Below are positions 42,430-52,880 of a stretch of 64,000 nt of DNA, piece after piece. Origin of the DNA: Ursus arctos (lineage: Eukaryota > Chordata > Mammalia > Carnivora > Ursidae). Under the pieces are notes generated by a model. That model was not told the DNA's origin. It saw nothing but the letters and a program-made list of their open reading frames with translations, and did not search any database. Position numbers and translations under genes: made by a program. The number at the start of each line of letters is the position of its first letter. Positions within the stretch are counted from its first letter, which is position 1. The stretch is from the NCBI RefSeq assembly GCF_023065955.2, contig NW_026622886.1, positions 16,068,001 to 16,132,000 on the forward strand, written 5' to 3'.

Positions 42430-42990
42430 TGATTGCTACCATTTAAAATGTCCAGGAAAGCTGCATTTATTTGCAATGACTTCCTTCTTAACCAGCTGGG
42501 GGAAGTTGCAAAATAGCCAACCCGGTGGTGCATCAATCTTTAACGTTTCTTTCAATGTTGAAGTAAAGAAAATGATGACAATTTTAAGGCTCTATTAGGC
42601 GGAAATGATCTACGAGGGATGGCGGACAGCTGAAGGTCACAAATCAGGCAGCTGCCTCTGGCTCAGTGATTCAGAGGTGTGGAAGGCAATGGGAAGTGTG
42701 TTCCTGAGTTTTATGAGAGTCTAAGTTTGGGAATTTATCAATGTGTGCCTGGGATTTGCTGTAATGAGCCTCTTCACTCCTCTCATAAAATAAACCAGTG
42801 TCTGATTAAAAGCTGGCTGGCCTTCCTTAGATATAGATATTAATTTATTTTGATTTTAGGGGGAAAAATATCACGCCTTTGTCTGGCTTACCTGATAAAT
42901 AGCCTCATTTGCATGTAGGGATCCTGCTTATTTCCCACCTGGTTAAAAGAACAACGTCAGTGACACTGATTATGCATATTTTCCATTATT
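42430..42990. promoter_or_regulatory. Repeat-free block, candidate conserved noncoding element
   Basis: About 560 bp without any recognisable repeat. Contains a perfect octamer complement atttgcat (42907-42914), 'gattatgcatatttt' (42968-42982), 'agatattaatttatttt' (42837-42853), an E-box-like 'aaccagctggggg' (42491-42503) and 'ggacagctgaag'. No coding potential. This is among the most enhancer-like stretches here, judged from texture only. Confidence 0.42.
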
Positions 42991-43069
42991 AATGTTTGGA
43001 GAGCTTCTTGTAAGATATTTTAGATTCTGGGTATACTTTCTCTTTTTTCTATCTTTGTTAGAGATCCTT

Positions 43070-43230
43070 CTTCACCCTGCATATCGGTCAGGATGGGCTT
43101 GGTCATGCTGGGGCAGCAAAACCACTTCAAAATCTCAGTGGCTTAAAACAGTGGAGGTTTATTTCATTCTTAGGCTACGCGTCTGTCATGTCCAGCATGG
43201 GCTCCACAATGTTTTCTGTGAAGGACCCTA
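43070..43230. repeat. Unassigned old repeat-like sequence
   Basis: 'tctcagtggcttaaaacagt' and 'ggaggtttatttcattctta' resemble a dispersed family also suspected at 22045-22335. Confidence 0.35.
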
Positions 43231-43240
43231 CCATTTAGAG

Positions 43241-43463
43241 CAGGGGTTGGCAAATTTTTCTTGTAAAGGGCCAGATGGTAAATATGTTAGGCTTTTAGAG
43301 ACCACACGGTCTCTGTTGCAGCTTCTCAGCTTTGCCATTGTAGTGCACAAACAGCCATGGACAGTACGTAAAGGAATGGGGACGACCGTGTTCCAATAAA
43401 ACTTTATTTATAAAAACTGGCCTCGGGCTGGATTCTGTCTGTGGGCTGTGGTTGGCTCACCTG
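43241..43463 (+). mobile_element. hAT-type transposon fossil (MER3-like)
   Basis: 'caggggttggcaaatttttc', 'gtaaagggccagatggtaaa', 'cagcttctcagctttgccat', 'ttccaataaaactttattta' and 'ctgtggttggctcacctg' give paired degraded inverted ends. Second, better-preserved copy of the family at 40975. Confidence 0.82.
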
Positions 43464-43719
43464 GTGGTCGAGAAAGGAAGGGAAGGTGGCAAATCTTGCA
43501 CCAGTTGTTTAAGGCTTAAGTTCCATTAATCTTTCCTTGGCCACAACAAGTCACATGGCCATGCCTAACTTCATGGTACATAAAGTACACAGTCTTCTTT
43601 TGTGACCAGAAGAAGAACTGGAACTAACAGGGAACAGCACCAATGGTCACACTCTTTTCCTCTCTTCTTTTTAGAAAAGCCAGTATTTCCTGAATTTCTA
43701 GACTAGCACTTCTTCAAAA

Positions 43720-43990
43720 AGCATTCTTTAAATGCAATCTCTGTATTTTACAGCTCAGTTTCTTTGCTGGGAGCCGAACAAATTTAGGAGATGAACAGGA
43801 TCAAATTTCCCCTTGTTGTTCTCGACATTAAATATGTGACATTTTTTTCTTTACGCCCGCCAAAGCTCTGTTTCAGTCCCTGCACCAATCAGAAGTGAGA
43901 TTAAGTTTATCCATCCAACTAATTCTCTGGTATTTAGATTTCTGGTTAGATTTCTGGAATCCAGAGTGACCACATCTTTCCCTTGGCTTT
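43720..43990. promoter_or_regulatory. Repeat-free block, weak candidate regulatory element
   Basis: No repeat. Has retained CpG ('tctcgacatt', 'tacgcccgcc'), an inverted CCAAT context 'caccaatcag' (43884-43893), and 'tccaactaattc' (43914). Texture only. Confidence 0.28.
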
Positions 43991-44207
43991 CTTTTTTTTT
44001 TATAGTCATAGAAGTCTGAGGCTCTCTCACCTTTCACTGGGACAGGGTTGGGCCTGGGTCTTGCTGACCACCTTGGGCCTGGTGACCTCTTTTGTGTCCC
44101 CAGGGGAGACCAGGAATCTCCAGCATGAGGGGTCCCTGGAGCCTTCCCATGTCTCAGTATCAATTTTCTTCTAGGTTTTGCAATCAGGAAAGGAGACGTC
44201 ACTTCAT

Positions 44208-44223
44208 CCAGGAGAGGGCACTG
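44208..44223 (+). promoter_or_regulatory. CTCF-like motif, weaker
   Basis: ccaggagagggcactg matches the CTCF core except at one position (G for Y after CCAG), and the three bases to its left do not fit. Weaker than the site at 20631. Confidence 0.3.
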
Positions 44224-44900
44224 TGCACAAAGTCTAGAATACTCAGTCCCTTCTGGTAGAGGCACAAATTAAGGATTAATGAAACCCATATTCAAATGCT
44301 CAAACTATAGCACCTATCATAAAACAAACCAAAACACCACACTAGGAATGTACTCTATAAAAAGGGAAGAAATGCAATTTATTAACAACTTGTACATTCC
44401 AGAAGGTACAAACTGCCTCATTAAATCAACCAAACATTTTTAGTGGCTGCACCTCTTCCTTTCTTACAATACAAACTCAGACTCTCTGAACCAAAGCCTG
44501 CCCTCGTGTTGGCTGCTTTGATGAGGTTCTAGGGACCTTGGGAGCCAAGGCTGTAGGAAAGATGGGAAGGTTAGGTCCAGTTGAAAAAAGAATAATTTGC
44601 CCCTTTTGGGCATCTTTTCCCAGAGGAAAGTGAATTAACACTTCAGGGAAACTTAGTACAAAATGTGGGAAGAAATAGAACTATATTCAAGGGTTCCTTA
44701 AGTGCTAAAATGGAAGATACCAAATTTTGTAAATGGGGAAATTTTGAAAAGACAACTTGGTTGTAAACTTTTTTGTCTTACCCCTTAGTTCATTTGTACT
44801 TAATTATCTATCTCTCTGTAGTGTGTTCTTGGTAGAACCATACAGAGCTTTTTTTTTTTTTTTTTTTGCTGCCAATGTCTGCTTAGTCACTAAGCTTTCT
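44224..44900. other. Unassigned noncoding sequence
   Basis: No gene. Poly-T of 18 at 44851-44868 without an attached SINE body. Confidence 0.45.
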
Positions 44901-44904
44901 CCTT

Positions 44905-45010
44905 GGATCCTGACTATGACCATTGGGTTCCAACACCTCTGTGCCTCAGTCTTCTTGTCTGTAATATAGGCATAATTACAACGCTTATCTCAGGTTGTCA
45001 TGAGATTCTT
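44905..45010 (+). repeat. MIR fragment
   Basis: 'cacctctgtgcctcagtctt', 'cttgtctgtaatataggcat' and 'tctcaggttgtcatgagatt' are plus MIR. Confidence 0.7.
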
Positions 45011-45242
45011 ATTATCTTGCATTCTTTTGTCTCTTCAGCAGCAAAGATGAAGGTGTTATGTAATCAAGTGGACATTTGAAAGAACTGGAGGATAGGTCAC
45101 TGCAGTAGCAGGTTGGAACAGAAATAGCAAAAGCTATAGAAATATAATTGATCAGTTGATGAAGTCACAGTGCTTTAAGTCTGCACAGTGAGAAATTTCA
45201 GAGAGATTGAGAATTCTCTGCAGTTGGAATGTCAACTCAAAT

Positions 45243-45243
45243 A

Positions 45244-45282
<39 letters not shown>

Positions 45283-45284
45283 AA
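45243..45284. repeat. (AAAT)n microsatellite
   Basis: Ten nearly perfect taaa units, not attached to a recognisable SINE body. Confidence 0.97.
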
Positions 45285-45329
45285 GGGCCAGTTAAACATG
45301 AACGCATGTAAATTACCATGGAAAGCAGA

Positions 45330-45920
45330 TTGGTGTGGGACATGAAAGAGAATTAGCACAACCCAGAGAAAATACATGGTGACCAGTGTGGAAATAAATG
45401 AAGCCCAATCAAATGAGAACGAGCCAAGGCTATTTATTCAGAGCTTGATACAGCAAGAAAGTTAGCCACGATCATTTGTATCTGGCAGACCCAAAGGCAG
45501 GCAGAGGAGTGGGAAAGCTTCATAGTGGATACCAGAGAAGGCTTCGGGGATGTCCTGATAGGTGGCTGTTCGCACGAGGAAGCCGTAGGCAGGTTAACCG
45601 GAAGTGGGGCATTCTATGTGATTGGTTATGGGTGTATACTTGGCTCTCTCTAGTTGGTCCTAAGTTGGAAGTGGGGATGAAAATCAGGAAAGCTGTCAGG
45701 TGTTAATGAAGTCTTGGCCATTTAGGGCCGATTGTTTCAGGGGCTGTTGATCGGCTTTCTGGACCAGTTCTAGAGACACTGTCCTGACTTCCCATGAGTC
45801 TGACTTGTTGTGTCTTCTCACTGCCCAGAAATCTCTGCCTTGTGTCTGCTTCTTCAGTCACATGACCAATGTCTGTACTTCTCACCCGGCGGGAAGCTGC
45901 TCCAGGGATTAGAAACAGTC
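45330..45920. repeat. Unassigned, repeat-like
   Basis: 'gagccaaggctatttattca', 'tctggcagacccaaaggcag' and 'gagaaggcttcggggatgtc' read like an old dispersed element, possibly an LTR, but I cannot name it. Frame 45476-45706 (76 aa) is unrecognised. Confidence 0.3.
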
Positions 45921-46119
45921 CAGCGGCTGCTCACTCTGGGATTTTTCTGTCCAACTAGTTCCCATGTCTTCAAATGCCACTGGGTAGAAAATGGTATTGG
46001 TGTAAATCTGAGCAGTTAACATCTTAGCTAGAAAGTGTGGGTTTAGTCTTAGATTGCCTTAATTGTTAGGGTACCCACTCCTCGCTCTAGGTTGTACAGA
46101 GTTGGTTCTGTAGCATGGG

Positions 46120-46250
46120 CCATTCCACGAACGCTACTACGTGTTAGGAATCGTATTAGGGTCTAAGGAAACAAAGATATGTGAGACTCTGGTTTCCAGG
46201 CAGGGAGATGCCATACACATAAAAGAGAGGAGATAATGCCAGGTCTTACG
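46120..46250 (-). mobile_element. L2 fragment
   Basis: 'acgctactacgtgttaggaa', 'gggtctaaggaaacaaagat' fit the minus L2 3' region. Confidence 0.6.
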
Positions 46251-46299
46251 TTCTGAGTGTGGGATTAGCCATTCCCCTTTGCTGGCACCAAGAACAATG

Positions 46300-46450
46300 G
46301 TCTCAGCCAGGCCTAGCACTTGTCATGTGCAGTGCAATTGAAAGCGTGTTGCTGTCTCTTCCACTGGACTGTGGTCCCTCGGGGACAGGGACTGACTCTC
46401 GCACACCTGCTGTTTTGGCACCTCAGCTGGTACCTGGCTCATTGTAGGCA
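46300..46450 (+). mobile_element. L2 fragment
   Basis: 'ggactgtggtccctcgggga', 'cagggactgactctcgcaca' and 'ggtacctggctcattgtagg' fit plus L2. Confidence 0.7.
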
Positions 46451-46479
46451 GGTTAAGATTGTGAGCTATTTGGTCAAAG

Positions 46480-46665
46480 AGGAGCAAGTTCAAGTTCCAG
46501 CTCTCTTATGTATTAATTATGAAAACTGGAGCAAGTGACTTAGCCGTTCCAATGCCTGTGTTTTCATCCGTAAAATGGGGATAATAATAATTATAACAGT
46601 CTACTGTACTCATAAGTCATTTCCACGTCATTGGCACATATTAAGCACTCAATAAATATCTTCTG
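46480..46665 (+). repeat. MIR
   Basis: 'agcaagtgacttagccgttc', 'catccgtaaaatggggataa' and 'cattggcacatattaagcac' are plus MIR. Confidence 0.8.
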
Positions 46666-46669
46666 CTAC

Positions 46670-47370
46670 AATTACAAATTCAACTGCCTTGAGATCCCAG
46701 AGCTACAGATGATACATTCTCCAGCATGGAAAGGAAGGAGGGACTGCTGGAGCATGTCGTGGAAGTTGGGTGTTTTTCTGTGGTGGAAGCCAAGCAAAAC
46801 CATTCCAATGTTATGTGGCACCAGAGCAAGTGAGCGATAACATTATGTAGCATTTCGGAATGGCACACGGTGAAATAAAACATCTTGTTAATGATGAGGG
46901 CATGAAGAACCTAAGTTGAAACATTCGGGAATTTCTGTTCCGCATCTCAAATGTTGGCAATCACCTTTCCACAGATGCACGGTGGAATCCTGATTTATTT
47001 ACTGGTGCTTCAGCAAAAGGGCCTTGATTGCGGGGAGAGTTGAATAGGGCTTGTTGATTGAGTCTAAGGAGGAGAAGAATTTAGTGAAACACATTTCATA
47101 GGGGAGAAAACTAGGAGGGGCTCTAAGCTTAAATGCTCTCATTTCCCATATCAGTGTTGCGAATCTTAGTTTCCCCAAATGAGGATGCTATCTTGCAAGG
47201 TATGAATGCGATAACAAATGTGAGAGCACCAACACAATGCCCAGTGTTTCCAGAATACTGGAAATGTTTTAATATTATTCTCCTTTGGTATTCTTTTAGT
47301 GACACAAATAGTCACGCTTAGAAACTGTACAGAATACTAGAATGGTTATCCTAAGATGGGAAATGGATAG
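46670..47370. other. Unassigned noncoding sequence
   Basis: No gene or repeat family recognised. Confidence 0.45.
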
Positions 47371-47379
47371 ATTTGTATA

Positions 47380-47830
47380 TGGTTTATAAATATATGAACA
47401 ATACTGTGGCTGAGTTTCCTGATTATCCACCAAAATCCATTTTCCTTTACTCCTACTATAATAGAATCCTTCATTCTTAGATGGGCCCATAGCCACTCGG
47501 AATAATGACTACATTTTCCAGTCTCTTTTGTAGTAGGCGTGGCCATGGGGGGTGGGCTGTAAGGGAAAGAAAAGTGTGAAATCTATCAGATATTTTCTTA
47601 AAGAGAAACAGCGTGTCTCTTCCTTGCCTCTTCTCTCTGCTGCCTGAGACGTGATGGCTGCATGGTGCAGGCCTCACTTGAGGATGCAGGTGCCTGGGTC
47701 CTTGATGACTGTGAGCTACCATAGCAAGGCTGGACTGCTGATGCTTATGGGAGAGAGAACACACTTCTCTCTTTTCGAAGCCACTGTTGTTTAGACTTTT
47801 GGTCACTGGCAGCAAAATCCAGTTCTAATA
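47380..47830 (+). repeat. Old dispersed repeat, family uncertain
   Basis: 'acattttccagtctcttttg', 'taggcgtggccatggggggt', 'tgcctgggtccttgatgact' and 'gccactgttgtttagacttt' follow a phrase order familiar from a mammalian LTR-like repeat. Not named. Confidence 0.4.
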
Positions 47831-48112
47831 ATTATATCATCATTGATATGGTCATGGAAAGACATGGCTTTAATGGGACCTGAACATTTTTAATTTAATT
47901 TAATTTATTTTTTAAATTTAAATTCAATTTAATTAATATATAGTGTATTATTAGTTTCAGAGGTAGAATTTAGTGATTCATCAGTTGTATATAACACCCA
48001 GTGCTCATTACTTCTAGTGCCTTCCTTAATTCCCACCACCCAGTTACCCTGTCCCCTGACCCAACTCCCCTCCAGCAACCCTCAGTTTGTTTCCTATAGT
48101 TCAGAGTCTCTT

Positions 48113-48319
48113 GGAGCACTTGGGTGGCTCAGTTGGTTGAGCGTCTGCCTTCGGCTCCAGTCGTGATCCCAGGGTCCTGGGATCCAGCCCCGTGTCAGGC
48201 TCTCTGCTCTTCAGGGAATCTGCTTGTCCCTCTCCTCCCTGCTCCTGATCTCTCTCTCACTATCTCTGTCTCTCTCTCTCTCCAGTAAATAAATAAAATC
48301 TTAAAAAAAAAAAATGAGA
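48113..48319 (+). mobile_element. SINEC nested in L1
   Basis: Head 'cacttgggtggctcagttgg', tail 'taaataaaatcttaaaaaa'. TSD agagtctctt at 48103-48112 and 48320-48329. Confidence 0.95.
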
Positions 48320-48573
48320 AGAGTCTCTTACGGTTTGCCTCCCTCTCTGTTTTCATCTTATTTTTTTCCCTTTCCTTCCCCTATGTTCCTCTGTTTTGTT
48401 TCTTAAATTCCACATATAAGTGAAATCATATGGTATTTGTGTTTCTCTGACTGACTTATTTTGCTTAGCAAAAAACCCCTCTAGTTCCATCCACATCATT
48501 GCAAATGCAAGCTTTCATTCTTTTTGATGGCCGAAAAATATTCCAATTATATCTATCTATCTATCTATCTATC

Positions 48574-49341
48574 TCACCTCTTCTTTATCCATTCATCTGT
48601 TGATGGACATCTGGGCTCTTTCCATATTTTGGCTATTGTGGACATGCTGCTGTGAACATTGGGGCGCATGTGCTCCTCTGAATCACTATGTTTGTATCCT
48701 TTGGATAAATACCTAGTAGTGCAATTGCTGGGTCGTAGGGTAGCTCTATTTTTGGCTTTTGGAGGAACCTCCATGCTGTTTTCCAGAGTGGCTGTACCAG
48801 TTTGCATTCTGACCAACAGTGTAAGGTTTCCCTTTCTCCATCCTTGCCAACATCTGTTGTTTCCTAAGTTGTTTGTTTTAGCCATTCTGACGGGTATGAG
48901 GTGCTATCTCATTGTGGTTTTGATCTGTATTTCCCTGATGCCGAGTGATGTGGGGCATCTTTTCATGTGTCTGTTGGTCATTTGTGTCTTCTTTGGAGAA
49001 ATGTCTGTTCATGTCTTCTGCTCATTTCTTGATTTTTTTATTTTTGGGAGTTGAGTTTGATAAATTCTTTATTGATTTTGGATACCAGCCCTTTATCTAA
49101 TAAGACATTTGCAAATATCTTTTCCCATTCTGTAGGTTGCCTTTAGTTCTATTGACTGTTTCCTTTGCTGTGCAAAGCTTTTTATCTTGATGAAGCCCCA
49201 ATAGTTCATTTTTGCTTTTGTTTCCCTTGTCTTTGGAGACGTGTCTAGCAAGAAGTTGCTGTGGCCAAGGTCAAAGAGGTTGCTGCCAACATTCTCCTCT
49301 AGGATTTTGATGGATTCCTGTCTCAAATTGAGGTCTTTCAT
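48574..49341 (-). pseudogene. L1 ORF2 C-terminal region, frameshifted
   Basis: Two recognisable pieces in different frames. 49341-49093 reads 'LNLRQESIKILEENVGSNLF', 'DLGHSNFLLDTSPKTRETKAK' (shown in part) and 'MNYWGFIKIKSF', the region after the reverse transcriptase. 48885-48574 carries the cysteine-region remnant ('[20 protein letters not shown]'), 'STIAKIWKEPRCPSTDEWIK' and stops early. Several lesions separate them, so this is a dead copy, older than the one at 2519-3382. Confidence 0.9.
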
Positions 49342-49396
49342 CCATTTTGAGTTTATTTTTGTGTATGCTATAAGAAGGTGGGGACCTGAATATTTT

Positions 49397-50251
49397 AGGA
49401 GACAAAGTCAAGACCCAAAAAGAATGTGAGTTCCTCACAAGAACTTATTTAAAAAATGCCATTCCATCAAAATAAGGAAGGAAAACAACCAAGTTTATTG
49501 GTTTCCAGTACAAAGGCTGGCCAGGGCAAGCTTTGATTTCATACTTTTCGTCAATGAAAAAGACATAGATAGTGTCAACATGGACAGGTTACTATAGTCT
49601 AAACTTGTGCATCATTTTGGACCGTGGCCGTCTAGAATTGCTAAGAGTCCTGAAAAGTAGCACTTCAGTAATAGGTCTTCTCCTTTTAGGCTGGATTTTG
49701 GGGTGGCTTGTGGTAGGGCAAAAAATCATACATTATGTGTATTTGATACTTGTACTAAACACACATATTAAAAATTAGGACCTCACAACATCATAATCAT
49801 ATCACTGCATTTGTATCTGATTACTGATAGTTTAGTAATTATTAATGATTTGATAGGTTTCAAAAGAAATTGGTATAAATCCCCTCCCTCCCTCAGTCTC
49901 TGGAACAATCACTTCCTTCATGTTTGACTGCTGTCTACAGTGCAGTGAGTGGCTGGCTCACCTACTAGAAGAATGAGCCCATCTTAACTGTAGGACCAGA
50001 TATTACGAGGTGTTTGTTACCCTGGAGGCTAAGGCCAGTGAGAATTATTTTGCTCCATGAGTCTTCCCTTCATGTGTAGCTCTTGGTTGATTTGTAGTGT
50101 AAGTGTCTAACGTAATAAGGGAGTTAGGAGTTATTCAAGTAGCTGATGTGGTTGGCTCTGCTTCTCACTTCTGTGAAGGCTTCCATCAAGGTGGAAGTGC
50201 TTCCACCACAAGTAGTTTTAAATGGCTTTCAACAGCTGTAGTTGGTACTAT
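49397..50251. other. Unassigned noncoding sequence
   Basis: AT-rich, no gene or repeat family recognised. Confidence 0.45.
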
Positions 50252-50269
50252 CAACTTGCCTAAATTTAT

Positions 50270-50475
50270 TTATTTATTTTATGTTTTTAAAATATTTTAT
50301 TTATTTATTTGACAGAGAGAGACAGCCAGCGAGAGAGGGAACACAAGCAGGGGGAGTGGGAGAGGAAGAAGCAGGCTCCCAGCGGAGGAGCCTGATGTGG
50401 GACTCGATCCCAGGACTCTGGGATCACACCTTGAGCTGAAGGCAGACGCTTAATGACTGCACCACCCAGGCGCCC
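50270..50475 (-). mobile_element. SINEC, young subfamily, perfect TSD
   Basis: 'ttttatttatttatttgaca', 'gacagccagcgagagaggga', head complement 'ccacccaggcgcccc'. Perfect 18-bp TSD caacttgcctaaatttat at 50252-50269 and 50476-50493. Confidence 0.97.
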
Positions 50476-50493
50476 CAACTTGCCTAAATTTAT

Positions 50494-51009
50494 CATTTTG
50501 TATTTTAAAAGTTTACATTAATGATTTTCTTTTGCTTCATTGTAGCCAATTCGGTGTCTTGCACAAAGTAGGTACTTAAATGCTTGTGCATTTATTACCC
50601 AGCGGCTGTGTAGGCTCAGAATGGGAATTGGGGCAGGCTGGGCTTTGCTGTAGTCCCATCTTAAGAAAAAGTTGATCCTAATTTTAGGGTGAGTTTTTTG
50701 AACTTTGAACAACTGACTTACCACAAATGCAACCTGCAAGTAATCACTTAACCAACTCAGTAAGCCAAATGGTTGATAACAGCTCAACTAGTAAATTCTA
50801 GTTATTTTTTTTTAAATGTAAACTGAAGAGGACTGAATTAATCATGCTGCTAGGTAAGTAGAAAAATAGCATTACTGTTTCACGCAAAGTTCTTATTTGT
50901 CTGTGTTTTTTCCTTTTTATCTCATCCTCATTCTATTCCCTATAGATAGTCATTCAAATATGTCTCATATGTATATTTCCTCTGTTTGTATTTTTAAAAA
51001 ATGAAATAA
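50494..51009. other. Unassigned noncoding sequence
   Basis: No gene or repeat family recognised. Confidence 0.45.
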
Positions 51010-51263
51010 TAAAAAACACTTATATAGAACTTACTATGCTCTAGGCTGTGTTCTAAGTCCTGTATAGATAGTCATAAATCATTTATTTAATTGCCATAAC
51101 AAACTAATGCGTTAAGTACCATTTTCATCTCCATTTAATAGAAGAAAGAACTGAGGCACAGAAAGGTTAAGCAACTTGCCTAAGGTCACACAGGTACTAA
51201 GCAATGAGGCTGGGATTTGATCCCAAGCAGTTGAGTTCTTGTATCCATGCTCTTAATCACCAA
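51010..51263 (-). repeat. MIR, near full length
   Basis: 'tatgctctaggctgtgttct', 'ctgaggcacagaaaggttaa', 'gcaacttgcctaaggtcaca' and 'tgaggctgggatttgatccc' are a well-preserved minus MIR. Confidence 0.9.
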
Positions 51264-51363
51264 CCCCACCACCAAAAGGTGCACTGTGCTTTGTGAGTCT
51301 GAGTTTTAAATTTATGTAAATGGTATTGTGTAAAGGGCATTGTTAGAAATCTCATTAGTTTCT

Positions 51364-51570
51364 CACACTTTGCCTTTAAGAAGTGCCCATGTTGTTTTGC
51401 CCACTTACGATCCATTCTTCTGATGGCTGTACCCCAGGGTGGACATCTATCACATTTTGCCTCTCTATTCTCCCAGTGCTGACACTCCAATTTCCCGTCT
51501 CCACAAATAATGCCGCAATGAACATCCTCCCTCAGGGCCTGTGGGAGAATCTCTTTGGGATATAAACCAT
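51364..51570 (-). mobile_element. Possible ancient L1M fragment
   Basis: 'atgccgcaatgaacatcctc' and 'gagaatctctttgggatata' resemble the L1M 3' phrase 'gctgctatgaacatcc...gagtttctctagggtata'. Confidence 0.45.
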
Positions 51571-51867
51571 GATTTTTCTTTATATAGAAAACATGCACCT
51601 CCTATGAAACAGGAAGCTGGTAAATTTAGAGCCCTTTTCTGAAAAACTTGCTTACGCCATTGCAGTCATGTCTCAGGCACTGTTCTAGATGTAGGGTCCT
51701 CTTAAGGGGGAGTACAGATACTCATTTATATGAAGTCAGAATCCTTTTAATTACTAAATAATCACTTTGTAAATGTTTATTCATGCTACTCAAATGCTAG
51801 TAAGTATTGTAGGGGTGAGACAGGATGGCGAAGGCATCCTTGGCCCCAACATAGTGAAAGGATTAAG

Positions 51868-52105
51868 GATATGGATTTGGATGTGGGGCGATATGGGTCC
51901 AGGGCCACCTCTATTACTTGTCAAGTTTCTTGAATGTTCTGAGGCCAGTTTTCTCAAATTTAAAATGAGGATGACAGAAGGTTGTTGTGGGGAGTAAATG
52001 TTGTTTGGATTAAATTAAAGTGGGCATTATTGTTTTTGTTGTGAGGATTAAGTAAGATAGGGCCTAGCCCAGAGCGTGGCCTGAAATAAGTGCTCATAAA
52101 TGTTG
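51868..52105 (+). repeat. MIR
   Basis: 'tatggatttggatgtggggc', 'ctattacttgtcaagtttct', 'tttctcaaatttaaaatgag' and 'aaataagtgctcataaatgt' are plus MIR. Confidence 0.8.
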
Positions 52106-52244
52106 GCTAATCCCTGCATGGAGAAGCTCCTAGCCTCGTGGAGAAGACAGATATGAGCCTAAATATTCACAGTGCAGTGTATGAGGTCAGTGCAGCAACA
52201 TGTACAAGGTGTGGTGGGGACACAGAGGAAGGGGCACGGAAGAA

Positions 52245-52475
52245 AATATTAATATTTACCATTTATTCTGTGCCTATCTTGTTCTATCTAGACACTGTCT
52301 ATGTGTTACCTTATTTTATTCTGGCATTCTAAGGTGTGTATTACTATTTCTATTTCATAGAAGTAGAAACCAAGATTTGATGGCAACTTGCCATTCAGGG
52401 TCACTCAGCCAATTGTGGTGCAGAAAAGGTTTGAGTTCCTGTCTCGCTGACCCCAAAGCCTGTTTCAACTATGCC
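52245..52475 (-). repeat. MIR
   Basis: 'atttaccatttattctgtgc', 'atttctatttcatagaagta' and 'cagggtcactcagccaattg' are minus MIR, convergent with the previous copy. Confidence 0.75.
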
Positions 52476-52597
52476 AAAGGGGAGCCAGAATTTCATCTGG
52501 ACCATTAAGGATGAGCAGGCATTTTCTAGGTGGACAGACTATGCAAACATTTTTCTTGGCACTTTTACTTTGGGGTCTTTCCAAAGAATGATATTTT

Positions 52598-52880
52598 TTA
52601 TTCTTTCATCGACATTACAAATGTTTACCCAGCATTTATTCTGGCTGGCTGCTAGAAATACAAGGACCAAGAGATAAGGTCCCTCCTCGTCCTTCAGGGG
52701 TTACAATCCCATCACAGCAATGGCTGCATTCACATACACCATCCACAACCAGAGGGGTAATGATACAAGGTTGCATAAATTACATGCCAGGAAAATGATA
52801 GGGGTATTTAGTTGAGTCCGGAGGAGCGAGACATCACTGAGGGCTCAGTGGTTAGAGGCAGGAGTTGATGGAACTGCAAT
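52598..52880 (-). mobile_element. L2 fragment
   Basis: 'atgtttacccagcatttatt', 'agaaatacaaggaccaagag' and 'ctcctcgtccttcaggggtt' fit minus L2. Decayed L2 wording may extend further right. Confidence 0.6.

Larger units (their letters stand above)
47891..49380 (-). mobile_element. LINE-1, 5'-truncated, split by a SINE
   Basis: Minus-strand L1 3' portion: A-tail complement and 3'UTR (47891-48570), then decayed ORF2. TSDs gggacctgaacatttt (47875-47890) and gggacctgaatatttt (49381-49396) differ at one of 16 positions. A SINEC at 48113-48319 interrupts it. An (atct)n run at 48548-48576 lies inside. Confidence 0.94.

Noticed and set aside
43873..44265. 130-codon minus-strand frame
   Set aside because: Spans a weak regulatory-like block and a CTCF-like motif; no domain, signal or family match, and an antisense frame overlaps it.
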